Origin: an uncultured beta proteobacterium
Lineage (GTDB): Bacteria > Pseudomonadota > Gammaproteobacteria > Burkholderiales > Burkholderiaceae
Direction: 5' to 3'
DNA: 8,673 nt
Assembly (NCBI GenBank): GCA_903930665.1
Contig: CAIYZI010000638.1
Coordinates: forward strand, 1-8,673
The notes beneath the pieces were generated by a model. That model was not told where the DNA came from. It was given only the letters and a program-made list of their open reading frames with translations, and did not search any database. Within the stretch, counting starts at the first letter, position 1. Each line of letters begins with the position of its first letter. Of the stretch, positions 1 to 4,980 are shown in pieces. A program made the position numbers and the translations under genes.

Positions 1-65
1 ACTTGACTTTGACCTGCCGGACGCATACTCTCCTTAAGCGTCAACTCGGCGGAAATCTGGTCCAT
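1..65 (-). CDS. possible start of an unknown gene running off the left edge
   Basis: On the minus strand an ATG at 63-65 opens a frame that stays open to the window edge, giving 21 residues (MDQISAELTLKES...). An AGAAGG-like ribosome site lies about 5 bases before the ATG, which is the main reason to propose a start here. The peptide is too short to recognise a family. The same frame continues upstream beyond a TAA at 96-98, so this may instead be part of a broken older reading frame (see the entry at 1-194). Low confidence. Confidence 0.3.
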   Translation of the reverse strand, partial: MDQISAELTLKESMRPAGQSQ

Positions 66-194
66 ATTTGCCTTCTCGGAGGTAATCAGGTTACGTTAAA
101 TTTGGCCCACAGACTGATTGAGGATATCAGCGTAAACCCCCTCGCCAGTGCCGCCATAGAGTTGCGTTTTTGAAATTCGATCAAAGGCGTATCA
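1..194 (-). pseudogene. interrupted minus-strand open frame, possible gene remnant
   Basis: One minus-strand frame is open from just after a TGA at 192-194 to the window edge, broken only by a single TAA at 96-98. The stretch before the TAA contains YGGTGEGVYADILNQSVGQ, and the stretch after it contains NLITSEKANMDQISAEL. Both have a protein-like composition, and the continuity of frame on the two sides of the stop suggests a coding sequence inactivated by one nonsense mutation. No start codon with a ribosome site is seen for the first part, and it is too short to assign to a family. The competing reading is that the downstream part is simply the start of a new gene at 65. I cannot decide between them from this window. 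Confidence 0.25.
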
Positions 195-212
195 ATTTCT
201 TTTTGTTCGAAG

Positions 213-911
213 CTAGTGCTTGGTGTGGATTACCAGATTTTTGTAGTCAATGCCCCAGTAGATGCAGTAATCATGAGGAGTCATCGGCAATCCTGATCTA
301 TCTAATTTTTTGAACTTCGCATTTATGTGAGCTTTATGGGTTTCGATGGTCCGTGGATCAATTGTCTTAGGTGCATCTAAATAATCGAACTCCCTGGCAA
401 TTGCTCTGGCAGCGGTAAAGTCCTTCGCTAAGTAAGCAATTATTCGAAGTTCAGTGGAGGTAAATATCTGCATAGCGTTCCACGTCTGCTGCTCAACTGC
501 CAGCTCACGGGGAAAGTGAGTCATGCCCTCAAACGCGGCCTCAATAGCCCTTCCATAGTCCTTGCGGTCTGCATCCTTGTACAAAAACGCTTTTGCTCCA
601 GCCTGAAAGGCCTCCACCATATACCGCCCATTGTGATCGGACGTTATAACCAAACAACTGACAGCGGGTTGATGGATCGCCAATTCCCGCACCACATGGA
701 TTCCGTCTAGGCTTGCGTTATCAAACCGAATATCAGTAATGACGACGTCCGGATTAAGTGACTGGGCCTTTTTTAGCCCCTCAGTTGGATCACCCGCCTC
801 GCCGATAACGTCAAACTTTTCGTCATATGCTTGAATCATCGAAATCAGGCCCGCACGAATCGCCGGATGATCGTCGATGACAAGAATTTTGATTTTTTGC
901 TGCACAAACAT
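213..911 (-). CDS. NarL/FixJ-type response regulator with LuxR-like HTH
   Basis: A 232-residue two-component response regulator, predicted to be a cytoplasmic DNA-binding protein. The receiver domain (about residues 6-127) keeps every expected residue: acidic pair D13-D14, phospho-acceptor D60 in VVITDIRF, T90 in VITSD and K112 in FLYKD. It should therefore accept phosphate from the neighbouring kinase. Residues 150-203 resemble a LuxR/NarL helix-turn-helix (FTSTELRII ... RTIETHKAHINAKFKK). About seven extra residues (in DYLDAPKTID) sit in the turn before the recognition helix. It is the last gene of the leftward operon, beginning 7 bases after the stop of the stand-alone receiver gene. No strong ribosome site is visible, so translational coupling is likely. 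It is the only regulator in the window with both a complete phosphorylation site and a DNA-binding domain, so it is the best candidate for binding the cstA intergenic region (inference). Confidence 0.93.
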   Translation of the reverse strand: MFVQQKIKILVIDDHPAIRAGLISMIQAYDEKFDVIGEAGDPTEGLKKAQSLNPDVVITDIRFDNASLDGIHVVRELAIHQPAVSCLVITSDHNGRYMVEAFQAGAKAFLYKDADRKDYGRAIEAAFEGMTHFPRELAVEQQTWNAMQIFTSTELRIIAYLAKDFTAARAIAREFDYLDAPKTIDPRTIETHKAHINAKFKKLDRSGLPMTPHDYCIYWGIDYKNLVIHTKH

Positions 912-918
912 ATTTCTA

Positions 919-1356
919 CTATCGAGGGTAATTCAGACTGGGTGACAGGTAAATCTGGTCGTCCATCACCCGTTCAATGGCAATCTTGACTTCCAGAGCC
1001 GGATCTTGCTTAAGAACATAAGCCATTGCACCGGCACTGAGGGCCGATTGCACATATTCGGGATCATCGAAAAGTGTCCAGAAGACAATTCGGATTCCGG
1101 GGTTCCTTTTTAAGAGTTCGCGCGTCGTATCAGGCCCCGTTGATCCCATCACACGCATGCTGATGATGACAACGTCCGGATTCGTGGTTGAAGCAAGCTG
1201 TAAAGCCTCTTCATGCTCGCTGGTTTCGCCAACGACCTCAAAACCGGAAATCGTTTCAAGCAGCACGCGCGAACTTTGTCGTGAAATGGAGTGGATATCC
1301 ACTAAAAGCAGGCGTACAGGCGGTGACGGATGAGAGGTTGGGACGGGCTTAGTCAT
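919..1356 (-). CDS. stand-alone receiver domain without phospho-acceptor Asp
   Basis: A 145-residue protein consisting almost entirely of one NarL-family receiver fold (about residues 14-134). The expected acidic pair reads D20-I21, and the phospho-acceptor position in PDVVIISMRVMG is Ser66 (codon AGC) instead of Asp. The conserved T94 and K116 remain. The protein ends at YLSPSLNYPR, the point where a NarL-type regulator would enter its linker and helix-turn-helix, so no output domain is present. Phosphorylation by the usual route should not be possible. Proteins of this kind are called pseudo-receivers and usually act by protein contact. It lies between the kinase gene (12-base gap) and the complete response regulator (7-base gap). 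A role in tuning the kinase or dimerising with the partner regulator is plausible but unproven. No strong Shine-Dalgarno is seen. Confidence 0.9.
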   Translation of the reverse strand: MTKPVPTSHPSPPVRLLLVDIHSISRQSSRVLLETISGFEVVGETSEHEEALQLASTTNPDVVIISMRVMGSTGPDTTRELLKRNPGIRIVFWTLFDDPEYVQSALSAGAMAYVLKQDPALEVKIAIERVMDDQIYLSPSLNYPR

Positions 1357-1368
1357 GGTCTGCAGTTT

Positions 1369-2763
1369 TTATAAAAAATTTGTAGGAATGAACGCGGTAA
1401 CCTGAGTTGCTCCAGGCTCCGAATAGAACTCAAATTCGCCGCCATGGGTTTCAATGCGCTCTCTCATACTGATCAGACCTAGGCCATCTCCCCTCCCACC
1501 AACAGGGCTGGGCGCTCCGACTCCGTCGTCTTGAATTCGCATCCAAAGGCCAGCTCGATCCGTCTCGACGGTGATATCCACGTGCCGCGCCCGAGAATGT
1601 AGTTCAACGTTTCTCAACGCCACTTGAAAAACCCGGTACAAATCAGTTTTTAATTCCCTTCTTAGCGAGGATATTTCGCCGACTCGAACGCTCACTACCA
1701 TCCCAGTACGCTCTCCCAATTCCCGACCCTCCTGTTGCAATGTGGCGCCCAAGCCGGCGTCATCGAGAATGGCCGGGTGCAGTTGATGGGACATCTTTCG
1801 CACTTCGCGCATTACTTCCTGCAGCTTCTTAACGCCCGAGTCCAAATTGCGCTCGGATTCGTCAAGCTTGCCACGCTCTAAATACAAATGAGCGGTTTCA
1901 AAGGTAAATTTTGTAGCGGCCAGCGATTGGCTGACCCCATCATGCAACTCACGTGCCACTCGGGTACGCTCCTCTTCCTGCGTTCGAACAATTTTCTCTG
2001 TCAAGGCGATGAGCTGCAGGTTTGCTTTACGCGTCTCATGCAGGTTAAGCGATAGTCCACCAGCCGCGACCACCAGCAGTGAGAGCAATGCAATCAAAAT
2101 AATGCGATCCCGAGTGTCGTCAATCGTTTGTTTTGTTTGCTTTTCAATTTCGACCTCAATTGCATGCATGTAATCGAGGTAAAGACCAGTTCCGATCATC
2201 AGATTGCATTCACCTACATACTCCACGTAACCAAGCTTGGCCTCGATTTTTGACGTTGAGGGGCGACGCCAGACGTAATTCACAAAATGGTCCCTCTTAC
2301 GGGCGGCCTCGACCAATGTTCGGATGATGTAGTTGCCTTGGGCGTCTTTGAAGTCCCAAAGGCTCGTTCCCTCAATTTCTGGCATTCGAGGGTGCATTAC
2401 GTTGACTCCGTCCATCGAGTAAACGAAGAAATAGTTGTCGTCGGTCTTGTCTCCAAAGTCCATATGCCGCAGGAGCTCTTTACCTTCGACGCTCAATCTC
2501 GTTGGTGAATTTCCCGCGGAGCAATAGTGCGCCATGACCTTGCTTCCAGCCTGAACAAAATGCTTCAACTCATCCTTGCGGGCCTGCAAAGCGATAGACT
2601 GAACTGCAATCACTTCATTCTTCTGCATCTCAGTGATCAAATCCCTGACCATCCACACAACAAGAAGGATTGCCATTAGCAAGGGCAAGCTTGCCAGAAG
2701 GACTATCAGTAATCTCTGACGAAACTTGGTCTTTTTTTTGATTTCGATCCGGCTATCAGCCAT
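1369..2763 (-). CDS. Cache-domain sensor histidine kinase, HisKA_3 class
   Basis: A 464-residue inner-membrane sensor kinase. Transmembrane helix 1 spans about residues 18-39. The periplasmic sensor (about 42-218) contains a single-Cache signature: YFFVYSMDGVNVMHP at 111-125, GTSLWDFKDAQGN at 132-144, a Trp165-Arg-Arg-Pro segment and GTGLYLDYM at 191-199. Transmembrane helix 2 is about 221-241. The dimerisation/phosphotransfer domain has His274 in RELHDG (HisKA_3, as in NarX and DesK). The ATPase domain has N385, DDGVG at 412-416 and GDGLGL at 425-430. Such Cache sensors are known in kinases that respond to small carboxylates, for example MctS of rhizobia. The ligand here is inferred to be of that type and was not read from the sequence. 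A GGGGAG ribosome site 6 bases before the ATG supports the start. The N-box differs from the usual form, with Val381 where Glu is common. The gene follows the binding-protein gene by 35 bases. Confidence 0.93.
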   Translation of the reverse strand: MADSRIEIKKKTKFRQRLLIVLLASLPLLMAILLVVWMVRDLITEMQKNEVIAVQSIALQARKDELKHFVQAGSKVMAHYCSAGNSPTRLSVEGKELLRHMDFGDKTDDNYFFVYSMDGVNVMHPRMPEIEGTSLWDFKDAQGNYIIRTLVEAARKRDHFVNYVWRRPSTSKIEAKLGYVEYVGECNLMIGTGLYLDYMHAIEVEIEKQTKQTIDDTRDRIILIALLSLLVVAAGGLSLNLHETRKANLQLIALTEKIVRTQEEERTRVARELHDGVSQSLAATKFTFETAHLYLERGKLDESERNLDSGVKKLQEVMREVRKMSHQLHPAILDDAGLGATLQQEGRELGERTGMVVSVRVGEISSLRRELKTDLYRVFQVALRNVELHSRARHVDITVETDRAGLWMRIQDDGVGAPSPVGGRGDGLGLISMRERIETHGGEFEFYSEPGATQVTAFIPTNFL

Positions 2764-2798
2764 CGTAGACTCCCCGTATTCTTGCTATCGTAAGCGCG

Positions 2799-3773
2799 TT
2801 ATTTCGATTTTTCGAAACGTGTGACCCCTAAAGTGTCAGTCGGAGATTTGATTTCCTTCCAAGCTGCCTGAAAACGTCCCTCCTGCAGCTCATCGAGGTG
2901 TTTTAGAAGGCAGGCCTGCAAGGCAGCCACTTTTTTGCCCATTTCTCCACCTGGCTTGAAGGGGCGTGTAACCAGGAGATTAGGAGAGCCTAGAAATTTC
3001 AAATTAAAGGCATCCAGATTCTGGTAGCTGCGTTTCACCACTACGAATGGCGCCGACGCTGGCAGATCGTAGTTAACCAATGCTAGTCCGCTGTCGCTTT
3101 TGTAGCGGGCAATCGATGGCAAAGGCCAGCCGCCGTCGGTAAAAATGGCCTGCACTTTGTTGGCTTGCAACAGCGCAACTGCGTCGTCGTCAGTTTCGGC
3201 TTTGCGCAAATCCATTCGCATCTTATTTTGATCATTCAGCCGCTGTCCAAGAACCATAGTTGAGCCTACAGCTGCAACCTTGAGATCCTTGAGGTCGCTG
3301 AAATTACGAACGAAGTGCGTTTCGCGAACGTCGTGGAGACTGAATCCCGGAATGATGCTTTTTGAGGCTTCGCCAACTTTGTAACCGTCGTGCATTGTCA
3401 GAATGTGCAGCAGGTTGGTGTGCAGTGGCATTACTGCCTGCAGCGACTGAATATTTTCGTCGCCGTCTTTGCCGAATTTCTGGAGCGTGTCGAGTTGGAC
3501 GATGCCAAGCTCTAACTGATTCGCCGACAAACCCATGAGATTGGGAATCCCGCCGACGGAAGGGACATTCAAAATGGGCACAGCTCCGCCACATACTGTT
3601 TGCATGTCGCGTACCAGCAACTGGTAAAGCTTCCCATCGGGACCGCTGCCAATTCGCAATGCATTACTCACCGTCAGTTGGTCCTCAACACTGGTGTCCG
3701 AGGGAGCTGCCAAAGAAGCTGAGGTGCTAAGAGCAATTGCAGCCAAAATCAAAAATGATGTCAGGAATTTCAT
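2799..3773 (-). CDS. TAXI-family TRAP-type periplasmic solute-binding protein
   Basis: A 324-residue exported protein. Residues 1-23 form a Sec signal peptide (MKFLTSFLILAAIALSTSAS then LAAPSD), with cleavage likely near residues 22-23. The mature part resembles TAXI-type binding proteins of TRAP transporters. The opening strand has a glycine-rich ligand loop (RIGSGPDGKLYQLLVRDM, 40-57). A second half carries FSDLKDLKVAAVGSTMVLGQRL (158-179), matching the usual DLKGK-type motif, and AIFTDGGWPLPS lies at 209-220. Two cysteines (C61, C288) could pair. No TRAP membrane subunit is present in the window. With the sensor kinase gene directly downstream, a role as a ligand-presenting accessory to the sensor is a reasonable inference. 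Binding-protein/kinase pairing of this sort is known for BctC-BctE of Bordetella. The start has an AGGT site 7 bases upstream. An unlinked TRAP permease elsewhere in the genome remains possible. Confidence 0.85.
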   Translation of the reverse strand: MKFLTSFLILAAIALSTSASLAAPSDTSVEDQLTVSNALRIGSGPDGKLYQLLVRDMQTVCGGAVPILNVPSVGGIPNLMGLSANQLELGIVQLDTLQKFGKDGDENIQSLQAVMPLHTNLLHILTMHDGYKVGEASKSIIPGFSLHDVRETHFVRNFSDLKDLKVAAVGSTMVLGQRLNDQNKMRMDLRKAETDDDAVALLQANKVQAIFTDGGWPLPSIARYKSDSGLALVNYDLPASAPFVVVKRSYQNLDAFNLKFLGSPNLLVTRPFKPGGEMGKKVAALQACLLKHLDELQEGRFQAAWKEIKSPTDTLGVTRFEKSK

Positions 3774-3797
3774 GATAGTTACCTAAGTGAATTGGGT

Positions 3798-3941
3798 TTA
3801 GTGAAAAGTCGGTGCGGGTTGAGGTTCATTCGCAAGCTCAGGGCTTTGTCCACTGCTGCTGTAACCAGCAGCCCAACTGATGAGCAGCAAGACCAAAAAT
3901 GCTGCGGTGCAACCCCAGGCGAGTAATTTCCAGAATTTCAT
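3798..3941 (-). CDS. 47-residue single-pass membrane protein, unknown function
   Basis: A short gene read leftwards, starting MKFWKLLAWG and ending QPAPTFH. Its ATG (3939-3941) overlaps the TGA of the upstream coiled-coil gene in an ATGA. An AAGGAG ribosome site (3948-3953) lies 6 bases before the start, which is better than several larger genes here. Residues about 6-26 form one hydrophobic helix (LLAWGCTAAFLVLLLISWAA) after a short Lys-containing N-terminus, followed by a Ser/Pro/Gln-rich tail of about 20 residues. Cys11 does not sit in a good lipobox, so a lipoprotein is unlikely. The tail probably lies in the periplasm by the positive-inside rule. The gene ends 24 bases before the binding-protein gene, so it is embedded in the operon. 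No family recognised. A partner for the coiled-coil membrane protein or the sensor is possible. Confidence 0.72.
   Translation of the reverse strand: MKFWKLLAWGCTAAFLVLLLISWAAGYSSSGQSPELANEPQPAPTFH
3855..3872 (-). repeat. GC-rich stem-loop inside the small membrane-protein gene
   Basis: A perfect 7-base inverted repeat (GCTGCTG / CAGCAGC) with a 4-base loop. In the operon transcript it would form a stable small hairpin about 80 bases before the binding-protein start. It is not followed by a U-run, so it does not look like an intrinsic terminator. It could affect mRNA stability or processing, or be a chance effect of repeated Ala/Ser codons. Confidence 0.4.
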
Positions 3942-4723
3942 TTCGGGCTCCTTGTGTATGCGGTTTCAGGAATTTGAAGGGCATCGATTCGATCCAGGTT
4001 GTCGTTGTCTAAAAATTCACGGGTTGGACTGTCCGCACTCATGAGTTGGACATCGAGCTCTGCAAACACGCTGTTAAAACGCTCCTGCACCGTCCGTAGT
4101 GCGGTGTCAGTGAGGAGGTCCTGCATAAGTTGTTCCGTCGCGTTGGGATCCAATGCCTCACTGGCTTCGCCAATTGCCAGCGCAATGCGCCATTCGCTTT
4201 CCTTGCGCTGTACTGTCAGTCGAAACTCTTCCAATGCGGCCTGGGCCTGAACGAGTCGATTGATATTCATCCCATGGAACTGCTTGAGGCGCGCAAGTGC
4301 GCGCTCCTGACGCTCAAGTACATGATCCGGATCTTCATGGCGTCGCTCCTCCAACATCTGCTCGATTTGTTCGATTTGGCTCCCCACGGTAACCAGCGCT
4401 GAGCGAAACGACTTCAGCCGCTGGGCGCGGCGCAACATTTCGTTTTGCAACTGTTCGATCGGATTGCGCCGGGCCTCGGACTTGCGCAATTGCAGGATAT
4501 GGTTTTCAAGCGCTTGCATCCCCAGTGGAATGCTTTGAAACACCAGCACACCCGCAGCCGCGATACCCGCCAGGGCTGCCAGGCCGATGCCGGCAGACAC
4601 CGCAGCCCATACCATTGGGGCTGCAAGGGTCAACAGCGCGATAGCGGCACCTGCACCTATTACTCGCAGGGCCCAAACCTTTTGCTGGCTAGTTACCGTA
4701 ATTTGACTAGTTGTAGCTTGCAT
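3938..4723 (-). CDS. membrane-anchored coiled-coil protein, unknown function
   Basis: A 261-residue protein and the first gene of the leftward operon. The start is set at the ATG at 4721-4723 because an AAGGAGG ribosome site lies 6 bases before it. The preceding in-frame TTG is too close to that site. Residues about 20-65 are Ala/Gly/Leu-rich and hydrophobic, enough for two closely spaced membrane helices. Residues about 72-185 are rich in Glu, Gln, Arg and Leu with heptad-like spacing, indicating a long coiled coil in the cytoplasm. Near residues 206-224 is DTALRTVQERFNSVFAELD, followed by an acidic tail. The coiled-coil part is loosely reminiscent of PspA-like or scaffold proteins, but I do not recognise a family. 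The position ahead of the small membrane protein and the sensor genes suggests a membrane-associated role linked to that system. The gene overlaps the next by four bases (ATGA). Confidence 0.8.
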   Translation of the reverse strand: MQATTSQITVTSQQKVWALRVIGAGAAIALLTLAAPMVWAAVSAGIGLAALAGIAAAGVLVFQSIPLGMQALENHILQLRKSEARRNPIEQLQNEMLRRAQRLKSFRSALVTVGSQIEQIEQMLEERRHEDPDHVLERQERALARLKQFHGMNINRLVQAQAALEEFRLTVQRKESEWRIALAIGEASEALDPNATEQLMQDLLTDTALRTVQERFNSVFAELDVQLMSADSPTREFLDNDNLDRIDALQIPETAYTRSPK

Positions 4724-4729
4724 CAAATA

Positions 4730-4736
4730 CCTCCTT
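4730..4736 (-). promoter_or_regulatory. strong Shine-Dalgarno that fixes the start of the coiled-coil gene
   Basis: On the minus strand this reads AAGGAGG, 6 bases before the ATG at 4721-4723. The alternative TTG at 4724-4726 would be only 3 bases away, so the ATG is preferred. Confidence 0.8.
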
Positions 4737-4800
4737 CGGTTGATGAAGAAAGTTTCGGCTGCAAACGGTCAATAGATATGCGTGTGAATACGAACCCACA

Positions 4801-4844
4801 TATGGAAAATTACATAAAGGTTAACCCTTATGTAATTTTCCATA
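4801..4844. promoter_or_regulatory. 44-bp near-perfect palindrome, candidate operator
   Basis: The two 17-base arms (TATGGAAAATTACATAA and its exact reverse complement) flank a 10-base centre, AGGTTAACCC. That centre is itself palindromic except for one pair, 4818 A against 4827 C, so 42 of 44 bases pair. It lies in the divergent intergenic region, 77 bp from the leftward operon start codon and 136 bp from the cstA ATG. No U-run follows on either strand, so it does not look like a terminator. An extended dyad here most simply suggests an operator for a dimeric or tetrameric regulator serving both transcription units. The response regulator encoded at 213-911 is the obvious candidate, but no known consensus is matched. 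Confidence 0.75.
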
Positions 4845-4871
4845 GACCATTGCTGTAAACACACGTATATC
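4843..4871 (+). promoter_or_regulatory. candidate sigma70 promoter for cstA
   Basis: TAGACC at 4843-4848 (4 of 6 to TTGACA) and TATATC at 4866-4871 (4 of 6 to TATAAT) are separated by 17 bases. Transcription would begin near 4878, about 100 bases before the cstA ATG. The -35 box touches the right end of the 44-bp palindrome, whose centre would lie near -55, a common place for an activator site. The weak boxes fit an activator-dependent promoter. This rests on pattern matching only. Confidence 0.4.
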
Positions 4872-4970
4872 TCGGACGAAAGCTCCCTTGATACTGGGCT
4901 CGGATGCCGGAAGCAAACACAGTCGACCTCGACTGAACTATTCAGGCAACTGTTAGTAACCCACCTCCAG

Positions 4971-4975
4971 AGGAG
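4971..4975 (+). promoter_or_regulatory. Shine-Dalgarno that fixes the cstA start
   Basis: AGGAG lies 5 bases before the ATG at 4981. It overlaps the in-frame GTG at 4975-4977, which therefore cannot be the start. Confidence 0.8.
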
Positions 4976-4980
4976 TGAAA

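Noticed and set aside
4783..4800. A CRP-like half site (TGTGA ... CACA) near the palindrome
   Set aside because: The spacing between the half sites is wrong and the second half does not match TCACA.
4810..4838. A promoter inside the palindrome (TTACAT, 17 bases, TAATTT)
   Set aside because: The -35 box matches only 2 of 6 consensus bases, and the AT-rich arms generate such matches easily.
4445..4858. A long plus-strand open frame across the coiled-coil gene and the intergenic region
   Set aside because: It is antisense to a well-supported gene, has no ribosome site and its composition is not protein-like. It is a shadow frame.
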